Positions 39,904-48,567 of a DNA stretch of 64,000 bases are shown here, piece by piece; the stretch's first letter is position 1, and each line of letters begins with the position of its first letter. Location: NCBI GenBank assembly GCA_045630265.1, contig JAZQSV010000041.1:1-64000 (forward strand), given 5' to 3'. The stretch comes from UMGS1279 sp045630265 (lineage in GTDB: Bacteria; Bacillota; Clostridia; Oscillospirales; Acutalibacteraceae). Below the pieces are notes generated by a model, which saw nothing but the letters and a program-made list of their open reading frames with translations, was not told the origin of the DNA and made no database searches. Position numbers and translations under genes: made by a program.

Positions 39904-41751
39904 CTATTTAAAGGAAACCGTAACAGTATCCTTATTAGCTTCAAGCAAATATAAATTTCCCGTAATGTGGGTAAGCTTTCCGCCCAGAACCTTATCGGGC
40001 TTATTTTCATTAAAGCGCACCATAAACTGCGCGTTGTCGTAAAAGTTTTCTATGGTAAGAACCATTTTATCGTCGTAAACCGTGGTTTTGGGCGCAACCG
40101 CGGCAAAGCGCTGAACGGCGTTGGACATTTCAGAGCCGGTAAAGTTGCGTAGTTCGGGGGCCGAGGTGTAAAGCCAGCTAAGATAAGAGTCAAACCTTTT
40201 TGTAAGTTCTCTCCAACCAAGCTCTGCGCCACGATCGGGGTCAAGCGCATCGTCAGGGTGGGTAAAGTGGTTGTTTATATAGTGGAAATTAAGTTCAGAA
40301 AATGCGCCCATTGTCATAAAGTCGTCAATGTCGCAGCCTGAAATAATACGGGGCTGGTCAACGATGCCGTTTTCGTCAACCTCGTACTCTTGCAGTAGGG
40401 CAAAATCCAAAACGTCATCGGGAAGATAAATACCCGAAAGGGTTTTAATCTGGTCAAATTCAGTTATAAGCATCTCCCTGCCCTCATCTGAAATAAGGTT
40501 TGAAGGGGGAACGTAAACCGACATTTCTACACCGGGAAAAAGCTCGTCGCAAAAATCGGTGAGATGGGTAAAGGCCTTTACCATAGCGGTGTAGCTCTCC
40601 CAAGTTTTATAATCAAAAATACCTTTATAATCTTTATTATTCAGACAAAGGGGTTGGTGGTTATAACCGTGGTAACCAATTTCTCCGCCCTTTCTAAGAA
40701 GCATATTGCCAAAGGTCATAAAGGTAGCGGTATCGGGCTGGGCGTCGGTTGTTCCGTCTATATTGTCATCGTAGCTTTCTATTGCAAGACCGGTATACTT
40801 AATGCCGTAGCGATCTGAAAAATTCATCATACTCGGCCACCAAATATTGATGTAAAAATCTCTGATGGTGGTGCCGTAGTCGCGGGTTATGTACTCACTG
40901 TTTCCGCTTGGAATCTGCGACGGAAAGTCGTCAAGATAAAAGGTAGAACCGTTTATAACAGGATAAACGTAAACCTTTTTCATAAGACTGATTGATGCGG
41001 CGAAGAAGCCCCTGTAGGCCTTATCACACATGCCAAAGTTATCTACAACGAACATACCGTCACCATACACAGCTTTCCAAATTACGGGTATGCCGGTTTG
41101 GTTTTTTATGCGGGCGTATACTGTAGTCTTTCCTGGCATCAACTGAACCGTTCTTGCCGATTCATAAAAGTCAGTAACAACGTAGGATTTTCCTGCACCC
41201 ACCATAAAGTCCTTTTCTACGTATATCTCATCTACGGCGGAGTAGCCAAAGCTTGCCGCAATACCAAGGCGGTTTTCAATGGCCGAGGAATAGGCGTTTT
41301 TATCAAGGGTAAGGGGAAAAAGCACGCTTCCGCCCTCATAAACCCAATTACAAATATCAATAATTTTTTCTCCCACAAAGGAAAGGTCGGAGAAAAGAAT
41401 AATAACGTTTTTAAAGCCCGAAAGCTCGGGTATCTGTTCATCTTTAAGGTTTACGTACTTAGTGCCAACCTTCATATCGGTTAAAATAACCTCAAACTGT
41501 TCCAGGGCGAAAACAGATGGCTCGTTTTCGCTGCTATAAAGCAGTAACGTATCGGATTCAAGGGAACTACAGGCTTTTGCTTTAGTTACTATGTTCTCTT
41601 TTGGGAGAGGTTCTAAGCTTTGTGCGGAATAATTAAACCTTACACCGCTAAGCTCAATAAAAAGGATAGCCGCAATCAGGGAGAATACCATAGCAATGGC
41701 CAAAACTCCCTTAAATCGGAAATTATTAAATTTTTCCCTCAGCTTTCCCAA
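39904..41751 (-). CDS. pelA: PelA-type polysaccharide deacetylase (DUF2194)
   Basis: A 615-residue protein with one N-terminal transmembrane helix (about 14-32) and a large extracellular part. It matches the Gram-positive PelA-DA proteins, which carry the deacetylase but not the glycoside hydrolase of Pseudomonas PelA. A glutamine-amidotransferase-like region (about 60-260) is followed by a CE4-related deacetylase with YLDDFPS (Asp-Asp), GYHGYNHQ (the H...H metal ligands) and YVPPSN. The C-terminal 90 residues look like a beta-sandwich. It should deacetylate Pel outside the cell. TTG start after AAAGGAGG, overlapping pelE by 13 bases. Confidence 0.92.
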   Translation of the reverse strand: MGKLREKFNNFRFKGVLAIAMVFSLIAAILFIELSGVRFNYSAQSLEPLPKENIVTKAKACSSLESDTLLLYSSENEPSVFALEQFEVILTDMKVGTKYVNLKDEQIPELSGFKNVIILFSDLSFVGEKIIDICNWVYEGGSVLFPLTLDKNAYSSAIENRLGIAASFGYSAVDEIYVEKDFMVGAGKSYVVTDFYESARTVQLMPGKTTVYARIKNQTGIPVIWKAVYGDGMFVVDNFGMCDKAYRGFFAASISLMKKVYVYPVINGSTFYLDDFPSQIPSGNSEYITRDYGTTIRDFYINIWWPSMMNFSDRYGIKYTGLAIESYDDNIDGTTDAQPDTATFMTFGNMLLRKGGEIGYHGYNHQPLCLNNKDYKGIFDYKTWESYTAMVKAFTHLTDFCDELFPGVEMSVYVPPSNLISDEGREMLITEFDQIKTLSGIYLPDDVLDFALLQEYEVDENGIVDQPRIISGCDIDDFMTMGAFSELNFHYINNHFTHPDDALDPDRGAELGWRELTKRFDSYLSWLYTSAPELRNFTGSEMSNAVQRFAAVAPKTTVYDDKMVLTIENFYDNAQFMVRFNENKPDKVLGGKLTHITGNLYLLEANKDTVTVSFK

Positions 41752-42620
41752 AATGCAAAAACCTCCTTTGCTCTTGAAGAAAGGAAAATGTGACTGTCTT
41801 CTATTTCCTTCATCAGTTTCTTTATATCATCACCTCTGCCAAGTGAGGCAAGGTATTTCAGTTTAAGTAAAAAATAATCTTCGGTTTTTGGGTAGGCCTT
41901 TTCCATTTGCCTTAGCGTTTCGCCCGCAAGGGTAAAGTTTTTGCGAATAAGCTCATTCTCTACCGTACGAACATAGTCGTGTATATTTGCCGTTTCGGAA
42001 AGCTTTTTAAGCATTAGTGAAGAAAAAAGCTCGCGATTTAGCACCTCTACCTGACCTTGCATAAGATTTTGTGAAAGGCAGTTCCATAAAAAGTCGGTAT
42101 ATTTTTCCAAAACAAGTGGGTTGTCGGGTTCAGCGGCATACTGCCTTTCAAGGTCTTGCAGCATATAGTCATTTTCCTTGGAAATTTCCACCATTGCCGT
42201 TACGGCGTAGTGAACAACCTCGGTATCCTCGTTGTTGCCCGCCTTTTGTAAAAATTCAATATATTCCTTGGGGTTATCGTTAAGCACATCCATAATAATT
42301 GTGCGTCTTTCTTTGGCTGAGTTTACAACAAGTGCCTCTTCAATAGGTACAGTGGAAGCGGCAACCTTTTTCTCATCTATGGTAATACCCTTATAAAGCT
42401 CCGATTCAAGTTTTAGTTTTTCTACTCCAACTTCAATTCCGTCGTCGGCTTCAAACCAAATTTGAAAGTGTAGTATAAGTAGTAATATGGCACCCCAAAA
42501 AGGAATGAATAGTGCCACAAAGAACATATACTTATGGACCTTTAAAATATTAAATTTAATGCCTAAAAATATTAGCAGACACAAAATTAAATGTACCGCA
42601 AGTACTATTAAGTATATCAT
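41739..42620 (-). CDS. pelE: PelE-like membrane protein with helical repeats
   Basis: A 293-residue protein with two N-terminal transmembrane helices (about 2-20 and 30-52) followed by an all-helical, TPR/HEAT-like region of about 200 residues. This is the form of PelE, which recruits the cytosolic glycosyltransferase to the membrane complex. Sequence similarity in this family is low, so the name rests on layout and on its place between pelD and pelA. Upstream is a 310-base spacer holding a structured repeat instead of the tight spacing seen elsewhere in the operon. The ribosome binding site is weak (AAGGA, about 12 bases). Confidence 0.82.
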   Translation of the reverse strand: MIYLIVLAVHLILCLLIFLGIKFNILKVHKYMFFVALFIPFWGAILLLILHFQIWFEADDGIEVGVEKLKLESELYKGITIDEKKVAASTVPIEEALVVNSAKERRTIIMDVLNDNPKEYIEFLQKAGNNEDTEVVHYAVTAMVEISKENDYMLQDLERQYAAEPDNPLVLEKYTDFLWNCLSQNLMQGQVEVLNRELFSSLMLKKLSETANIHDYVRTVENELIRKNFTLAGETLRQMEKAYPKTEDYFLLKLKYLASLGRGDDIKKLMKEIEDSHIFLSSRAKEVFAFWES

Positions 42621-42662
42621 CTTACACTCAGTCCTTATTGTATTAGGGTATCTTGCTCTACC

Positions 42663-42940
42663 TTAGGGTAGAACGACATACCCGAACCCGCCTCAAGGTG
42701 GCATATTTTGGCGTTTTTCATCCATTTAATTCTTGTAATGCGAAAGCATTACCACGCCTTAAATGAACAAAAATCACACAAAATCTCCTCACTTTGAGGT
42801 CGAAGATTTTTAAAATAGAGGATTTTTGTTCTATAAAGGCAAAAACGCAGTAAATCCTTTCGGATTTACGAGTATTTTAACAAAGATAGAGCGAAAATCC
42901 ACATTTTAAAAACGTGTTCGGATATATCGCTCTACCCTAA
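42663..42940 (-). repeat. 278-base multibranch inverted-repeat element between pelD and pelE
   Basis: Two 25-base terminal inverted repeats (42663-42687 and 42916-42940) match at 22 positions. The three differences would all be G-U pairs in the pel mRNA (minus strand). Inside, on the minus strand, are GTAAATCC-GAAA-GGATTTAC (a GNRA-type loop), GTAATGC-TTTC-GCATTAC, GCGTTTTT pairing with AAAAACGC, and nested GAACAAAAATC/GATTTTTGTTC, AAAATCT/AGATTTT and CCTC/GAGG stems. The whole can fold into one closed multibranch structure. Its first bases contribute the pelD stop codon. No ORF is present. It may be a MITE-like mobile repeat or a structured RNA domain; no second copy is in the window. Confidence 0.75.
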
Positions 42941-45718
42941 GTTCACATCCAAATCCAGCCCCTCAAAGCGTGGTAAAATATATTGAAGGTCAGCTTCAGA
43001 AGCTTGTGAGAGAAGTAAAATAAGTTCACCCTCATTTTCGGTGGCACCTATAATATCATTAGCACGAATCTTTGGGGCAAGAATGGTATCGAGTTCCTCT
43101 AAAGAGTGGCCCTTGCCGTTAATTTTAAGCAGCAAGAAGGTTGAAACCTTTTTCTCCGAAAGGGCCTTGAAGTTTTTAAGACATTCATCGAACGGTTCTT
43201 TGCGCATAATGTGGGTGTTTTCAATGTACTGCTTTTCGTAAACTGCCTGACTATAGTCAAATGCGCGGAGAAGCGACATCTGAACAAGGTCTCGCAAAAT
43301 TTTAAGAAGGTTTACGTAGTAAAGAGAGCGCTGGTCAATTCCCGCATGCCACAAAAAGATAAGCATTACAAGCCTTTCTCCGCGATAAACGCCCGCAGCA
43401 TACATAGGAAGATCATGCCTTAAATCTATGTTGCGCCAAATTTCACCCTTTTTAAGTGTGTCTATAACCTCTTTGTAGGTTTCGGTGGATATAGAACGGG
43501 AAACACCTTCGATGATGTCGCGGGAGGCGACCTCAAGTCGTCCAAAAGCACTTTTATCGTTTACCGAATAAACGGTAATGCTTTTGTTTTCAAGCACCTC
43601 CTCAAAGGTTTCCATAATTCTTAAATACAAAAGCTGCGGCTCTACTGTATCAAGTCGGCGGGTAATATCAAAAATCTTACCAAAGCTATCCTTAGAGCCA
43701 ATAATCTGTTTTTTTAGGTCCCTTTTCTCGCGGTAGGTGTCTTCATAAATCTCGCGTGTGAATACAAGCTTATCCTCAAGAAGGCGGTTTTGTTCGGATA
43801 CAAACTGAATTGTATCATCCTTTCTTAGCTTTACATAACCACAAAGTGCGCCAACCAAAGCAAAGAATACAAATGCAAGCCAGTTGGTGGGCTCGTAAAA
43901 AATGGTCATTAAATTGGTACCCGATATAACCTTGGCCACCAGCCAAGAAAGACTGCTAAGCCCTGCTGCCATAAGGCCAAAGTTAAGTCCGTGTATAGTG
44001 GCCATTATAACTATGTAGGCCATTCTAAAATCAACAACCGAGAATATTACGGTTGAGCCGGTTAAATGCAACAAAAGCTCGGTTACAAGGAAAAGAACAA
44101 TAAGTTCGGTGAATTTAATGAAAAGACTGTGCTTTTCAATCCAGCTTTTTATCTTGTCCAACAGAGTTTCATTATGCTCGTTTTTAAGGGATACAAATCT
44201 TTCATACTCTTCGGGCAGGTCATCTAAAAGAGAAATTTTGGCAAACCAACCGTACTCGTTGCGAAGCGCACGGTTAGTAAGGGTAATTTCACTCGGTTCA
44301 TTATCCCCAACAAAGTCTATTTTAGCGTCCTTTCTAAGGGAAACAAGTGCATTTGCAAAATCCGAAAAACGAATATTAAACTCGTCGCCAACCGTTAAAA
44401 TGCCGCCGCCGCTTTTCCAGTTGTCGGTAAGGCGTATTAAAAGTTCGGAAAGGTCAGAAGGAGAAATAAAATGTATTTTTTCTTCCTTGGGACGCTTTAT
44501 GGTTATGGTTTTACCGTCGTACACCTTTTGGAAGATTTTATATAAAAAGTCGTTTTTATACCTTGCTGAATAAAGGTAAGGAATCTGCACAATCTTAACG
44601 TCAAGGGTTTTATTTTTTGAGTAGAAGTGGCAAAGTTTTTCCTTTGCGGCCGACAAAATAGCTCGGTCTGATTGCTCAGTAAAGGATGAATCAAGGGAGG
44701 AAAGGTAAACAACCTTAGCGTGTTTTTGAAGCTCAGCCGAATATTTTAAAACCTCTCTTAACTCTTCAGCATCATTTTTTTCGGTCGTATGGAAGGTGAG
44801 CTCGCTGGAGAAAAATACAATAAGATCAAAATCGTAAGTTTCAAGCACTGCGCGGATAGAGGGCTTTTTAATACGGAAAAGCTTAATCCTGTCCTTAGAG
44901 CCAAGCTCGGTATTGCCTATTACCATAACCTTGCTGTCGGGGAAGGTGGAGTCAATAAAATCCTTGGTTATGTACTGCGTGTTACCAATAAAAAGCACAC
45001 GTTCGGGTACAAATCCGGCACTATTAGCAGTAACCGCTCTTTGTTTTGTGAGAATTTCTCTAAGGGCTACAAGGTCGCTGTGGTTTACAACGTGAAGTAA
45101 AGCGTCAACAAGAATTTCGTTGAAGACACCGCACATGCCACTTGAAATCATCTGAACGGCAACGTCTTGTGAAAAGGCTTCCTTATAGCTGCGGTTACTG
45201 GTTAAAGCGTCGTAAGAGTCGGCAAGGGATACCACTTGCGCCGAAAGAGGAATATCGTCCCCTTTCAGTCCGTCGGGGTAGCCGGTGCCGTCGTACCTTT
45301 CGTGGTGGGCACGTGTAATCTCGGCTGCATATTGTTTAATTTTGGGATTCAGTCCTGAGAAATCAAGCTCGTTCACAAGCTTCTCACCGAAAACTGAATG
45401 CTTTTTAACAATGTCGTACTCTACTGGAGAAAGTCGTCCGGGAAAATCTAAAATGCTTTTGGGAATTTTGGATTTTCCTATATCGTGCAGGGAAGAGGCA
45501 ATAGATATAGCGTCAATGTCTTCGTCACTAAGGTCATATTTATCATGATTCTGGAGCTCTTTTAAGATTAACTGGGTAAGCATACGAACATGGTAAATAT
45601 GAAAGCCGTTTTCCCCATTAAGATTTTTAGGGATGGTGCTATCGGTGAAAACCTCTATTTTTACGGTCGCAGCATCGCCATTTTGCTCTAAAACCAAAAG
45701 GGAGTTTTGCTCTGCCAT
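42932..45718 (-). CDS. pelD: PelD-type c-di-GMP receptor fused to an HD-GYP domain
   Basis: A 928-residue protein. Order: HD-GYP domain (about 35-215) with HDIGKSKIP and HHERYDGTGYPDGL, the full motif of c-di-GMP phosphodiesterases; a Rossmann/NAD-epimerase-like domain (about 235-530, starting VLFIGNTQYI); a cluster of transmembrane helices (about 550-650); a GAF domain (about 700-800); and a degenerate GGDEF domain in which ENEGE replaces GGDEF but the RAND I-site remains at the correct five-residue distance. TM-GAF-dead GGDEF with RxxD is the PelD receptor that switches on Pel synthesis when it binds c-di-GMP. The added HD-GYP is unusual. First gene of the operon, behind a perfect promoter; GGAG nine bases before the ATG. 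Confidence 0.9.
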   Translation of the reverse strand: MAEQNSLLVLEQNGDAATVKIEVFTDSTIPKNLNGENGFHIYHVRMLTQLILKELQNHDKYDLSDEDIDAISIASSLHDIGKSKIPKSILDFPGRLSPVEYDIVKKHSVFGEKLVNELDFSGLNPKIKQYAAEITRAHHERYDGTGYPDGLKGDDIPLSAQVVSLADSYDALTSNRSYKEAFSQDVAVQMISSGMCGVFNEILVDALLHVVNHSDLVALREILTKQRAVTANSAGFVPERVLFIGNTQYITKDFIDSTFPDSKVMVIGNTELGSKDRIKLFRIKKPSIRAVLETYDFDLIVFFSSELTFHTTEKNDAEELREVLKYSAELQKHAKVVYLSSLDSSFTEQSDRAILSAAKEKLCHFYSKNKTLDVKIVQIPYLYSARYKNDFLYKIFQKVYDGKTITIKRPKEEKIHFISPSDLSELLIRLTDNWKSGGGILTVGDEFNIRFSDFANALVSLRKDAKIDFVGDNEPSEITLTNRALRNEYGWFAKISLLDDLPEEYERFVSLKNEHNETLLDKIKSWIEKHSLFIKFTELIVLFLVTELLLHLTGSTVIFSVVDFRMAYIVIMATIHGLNFGLMAAGLSSLSWLVAKVISGTNLMTIFYEPTNWLAFVFFALVGALCGYVKLRKDDTIQFVSEQNRLLEDKLVFTREIYEDTYREKRDLKKQIIGSKDSFGKIFDITRRLDTVEPQLLYLRIMETFEEVLENKSITVYSVNDKSAFGRLEVASRDIIEGVSRSISTETYKEVIDTLKKGEIWRNIDLRHDLPMYAAGVYRGERLVMLIFLWHAGIDQRSLYYVNLLKILRDLVQMSLLRAFDYSQAVYEKQYIENTHIMRKEPFDECLKNFKALSEKKVSTFLLLKINGKGHSLEELDTILAPKIRANDIIGATENEGELILLLSQASEADLQYILPRFEGLDLDVNLG

Positions 45719-45765
45719 ACTATTTCTCTCCTTTCGAAAATTTAAAGATAATATCTCAAATATAT

Positions 45766-45794
45766 ATTATAATATATATAAATTTCTTTGTCAA
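45766..45794 (-). promoter_or_regulatory. Perfect sigma-A promoter of the pel operon
   Basis: On the minus strand TTGACA (45789-45794) and TATAAT (45766-45771) are exact consensus with a 17-base spacer, set in AT-rich DNA. Transcription should start near 45759, leaving a 40-base leader before pelD, too short for a c-di-GMP riboswitch. Basal transcription is therefore probably strong, with control at the protein level by c-di-GMP. Confidence 0.88.
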
Positions 45795-45845
45795 TGAAGC
45801 ATGTTAAAAAAGGTGATAATTACTTTGAAAAATTCTCAATTTCTA

Positions 45846-45873
45846 TTGAATTTTTTCTGGGATATGGTAATAT
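45846..45873 (+). promoter_or_regulatory. Promoter of the MATE exporter gene
   Basis: TTGAAT at 45846-45851 and TAATAT at 45868-45873 are 16 bases apart, divergent from the pel promoter. Confidence 0.55.
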
Positions 45874-45952
45874 AGAATTATGAATTTTAAAAGTTAAAAT
45901 TTATAATTTATAATTACTTTCGGCGATTAGTAGCTAAAAGGCAGGAAAACAC

Positions 45953-47329
45953 ATGCTAAAAAAATTTATAGGGACTAAGCAGTTTTATTTTAAACTTTTA
46001 ACCCTTACCCTACCAATAATGGTGCAAAGTGGTATAACCAACTTTGTTAATATGCTGGATAATATTATGATTGGTGCGGTCGGCACCCCGCAAATGACAG
46101 GTGTTGCAATATGCAACCAACTTATTTTTGTATTCAATCTTTGTGTTTTTGGTACCGTTTCAGGTGCAGGTATTTTCGGTGCACAGTATTTTGGCAAACA
46201 GGATTATAAGGGTGTGCATTACACCTTTCGCTTTAAGCTTATATTTTGTATGATAGTTTCCCTTTTGGGGATTACTCTTTTCGCCTTCAAGGGTGAAAAT
46301 TTATTACTTTTGTATATGAAGGGTGATGCGGGACTGACCGATGCTTTCCTTACCCTTTCTTTTGCTAAGGACTATCTAAAAATTATGCTTATAGGACTTA
46401 TACCATACGCTATTGTACAGTGTTACTCCAGTACCTTAAGGGAAAGCGGAAACCCTAATCTGCCAATGATTGCCGGCATAGTGGCAGTTTTTGTCAACCT
46501 ATCGCTTAACTATATCCTAATTTTCGGAAAATTCGGTGCACCTACTTTAGGTGTTCGCGGTGCCGCAATTGCCACCGTTATTTCCCGTTTTGCCGAGCTT
46601 TTTGTGGTAGTATTCATAGCCCATGTAAGGGTCGAGAAATACCGTTTCTTAAAGGGAGCTTACAAAAGTTTGTATATTCCAAGCCGCCTTTTCGGACAGT
46701 TTTTTATTAAGGGTCTGCCTTTAGTTCTTAATGAAACACTTTGGGCACTTAGCATGGCAACTATAAATCAGTGCTATTCTTCAAGAGGGCTGGACGCTGT
46801 TGCGGCAAACAATATATCCCAGACTTTTTGGAACGTTTTTGCTATTGTTTATCTGTCGGTCGGCTCATCCGTAGCAATAATTGTAGGTCAGCTTCTGGGG
46901 GCCAACAAGCTAAAAGAAGCAAGAGAAGAAAGTACACGACTTATCTTCACTTCCTTTTGTTTGGCAACCCTTGTTTCAGTAGGGTATTTTTTCTTTGCAA
47001 AGGTTATTCCAAACGTCTACAATACCGAAACGGAAATTAAAACCCTAGCCACCACATTAATGCAAATAACGGCCATTGCAATGCCCTTTGATGCACTGGC
47101 GCTTGCTTCTTATTATACAATACGTTCGGGCGGTAAAATGCTTATAACCTTTATGTTTGATAGCGGATTTTCTTGGTGCGTCAATGTGGTTGTGGCATTT
47201 GTCCTAAGCAGATACACAGCCCTTTCTTTTATAACTATATTTTTGGTGGTAAATTTGACCTCGATTTTAAAGGGTGCCATAGGAATTTTGTTTGTCAAAA
47301 ATGGATTTTGGGTTAGAAACCTAACCTAA
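45953..47329 (+). CDS. MATE family efflux transporter
   Basis: A 458-residue protein with twelve predicted membrane helices in two halves. MATE signatures include LTLPIMVQSGITNFVNMLDNIM in helix 1-2, AICNQLIFVFN, TLRESGNPNLPM and, in the second half, NETLWALSMATINQ and VGSSVAIIVGQLLGAN. MATE proteins export drugs or metabolites by sodium or proton antiport; the substrate is not evident. It is divergent from the pel operon with 230 bases between, has its own promoter and a strong terminator, and so is not obviously part of the Pel system. Confidence 0.94.
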   Translation: MLKKFIGTKQFYFKLLTLTLPIMVQSGITNFVNMLDNIMIGAVGTPQMTGVAICNQLIFVFNLCVFGTVSGAGIFGAQYFGKQDYKGVHYTFRFKLIFCMIVSLLGITLFAFKGENLLLLYMKGDAGLTDAFLTLSFAKDYLKIMLIGLIPYAIVQCYSSTLRESGNPNLPMIAGIVAVFVNLSLNYILIFGKFGAPTLGVRGAAIATVISRFAELFVVVFIAHVRVEKYRFLKGAYKSLYIPSRLFGQFFIKGLPLVLNETLWALSMATINQCYSSRGLDAVAANNISQTFWNVFAIVYLSVGSSVAIIVGQLLGANKLKEAREESTRLIFTSFCLATLVSVGYFFFAKVIPNVYNTETEIKTLATTLMQITAIAMPFDALALASYYTIRSGGKMLITFMFDSGFSWCVNVVVAFVLSRYTALSFITIFLVVNLTSILKGAIGILFVKNGFWVRNLT

Positions 47330-47345
47330 TTTAATAACAGAAAAT

Positions 47346-47387
47346 AACTAAGAAAACTCCGCGTATCTACGCGGAGTTTTCTTAGTT
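47346..47387. terminator. Bidirectional terminator between the MATE and pdaA genes
   Basis: A perfect 20-bp inverted repeat (47346-47365 with 47368-47387) including a GC-rich core lies between the two converging stops. Confidence 0.92.
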
Positions 47388-47389
47388 GT

Positions 47390-48427
47390 CTAATTAAAAT
47401 AGTCATCAAGGCTGGCAAAGGAATAGCCCTCTGCCACTGCGGTGTCTATAATTCTTCCGAGAGCGTTTGCATTGTCTTTAGAAACAGCGTGGAGGAGTAT
47501 TACGGCGCCGGGGTGGAAGCGGGAGGTAACGGTGGTGTGGGCGTAGTCCGGTCCCTTTTGAGTGGAGGTATCCCAGTCAGCATAGGCAACTGACCAAAAG
47601 ACGGAGCGAAAACCAATAGAGGTAACAAGCTCTAAAGCACATTCGGAATACGCTCCCTCTGGGAATCTGAAATAGGGGCTCGAATAACCAAAATTAGCTC
47701 TCAAATAATTATCTAAGGTGCCAATTTCTTCCGCCATTTGGGGACGGGTAAGTTTTGGAAAGGAGGGATGGGTGGTACTGTGGTTGCCGACAATGTGCCC
47801 CTCATTTATCATACGTTCTACCAGGTAGGGGTTTTTCTTTGCGTAGTCAAGGGTTACGAAAAAAGCTGCCTTTACCTGCTTTTCTTTTAGGGAGTCTAAA
47901 ATGCTGGCGGTAAGGTTTTGGTACTCGTAGCCATTATCAAAGGTAAGGTACATTACTTTTTCCCTAGTTTTTGTGTCAAGGGCAAGAGCCTTTACATTTG
48001 GGAAACTGTCAAATGTGGCTTGGTTTGCAATCGACTGACTATGAGGAACTCCATTTTTTGCAACACCGTAGGAAAATCCGCGTCTTTCGGTATTAAGCCC
48101 CAATGAATTGTCGGGGTCGTTTACGGTAAACGTAAATACCTGCAGTGGCTCTCTGGTAGGGAGTGTTACGTTAGGTAGCGGCGCCACACTGCTTACCTGC
48201 TCGGTGCTAACCGTAGGGCTACTGCCGACCTCTGCGCTTTGTAGCAAAGAAGAAGCGGCCTCTGTCTCCGACGGCGTTTTTGAAGACACGTTGTCCTTCC
48301 CAGAGCTCATCGCTTCTCCTGCTAAGGAAGAGGCGTTTTCTTTGATGTCATTTTCCTTTTTGCCCTTACAACCAAACAGCGAAAGGGTAAATATAATACA
48401 AAAAAACAAAGCAAAAATCCGCTTCAT
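47390..48427 (-). CDS. pdaA: PdaA-like polysaccharide deacetylase lipoprotein
   Basis: A 345-residue lipoprotein: signal peptide with lipobox LFGC, a Ser/Glu-rich linker to about residue 95, then a CE4 deacetylase domain of the PdaA group. The PdaA-type motif TFDNGYE replaces the usual TFDDG, and SYGV....P is seen just before it; HSTTHPSFP gives the metal-binding His pair, and FRFPEGAYSE and LLHAVSKD follow. PdaA deacetylates N-acetylmuramic acid during muramic delta-lactam formation in spore cortex, consistent with sigG in this genome. The lipid anchor and linker are longer than in B. subtilis PdaA, so a role in vegetative wall is also possible. Confidence 0.88.
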   Translation of the reverse strand: MKRIFALFFCIIFTLSLFGCKGKKENDIKENASSLAGEAMSSGKDNVSSKTPSETEAASSLLQSAEVGSSPTVSTEQVSSVAPLPNVTLPTREPLQVFTFTVNDPDNSLGLNTERRGFSYGVAKNGVPHSQSIANQATFDSFPNVKALALDTKTREKVMYLTFDNGYEYQNLTASILDSLKEKQVKAAFFVTLDYAKKNPYLVERMINEGHIVGNHSTTHPSFPKLTRPQMAEEIGTLDNYLRANFGYSSPYFRFPEGAYSECALELVTSIGFRSVFWSVAYADWDTSTQKGPDYAHTTVTSRFHPGAVILLHAVSKDNANALGRIIDTAVAEGYSFASLDDYFN

Positions 48428-48514
48428 ATTATCTCCTCCAAAAATATAAATTCTTTAATTATATTTTAAGACAAAAAAATTTGCTTTTCAAGTGTTTTCG
48501 ACATTTTATATAAC

Positions 48515-48550
48515 AAAAAATCACCCAATCTCCTTTTGGAAATTGGGTGA
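48515..48550 (-). terminator. Terminator of the sugar catabolic operon
   Basis: A nine-base stem (48521-48529 with 48542-48550) with an inner CTCC/GGA extension is followed on the minus strand by TTTTTTG, 18 bases after the aldolase stop. Confidence 0.82.
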
Positions 48551-48567
48551 AAAAATTAAGCTTTATT

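Noticed and set aside
45719..45758. Possible c-di-GMP riboswitch in the pel leader
   Set aside because: The leader is only about 40 bases long and has no GEMM motif or tetraloop receptor.
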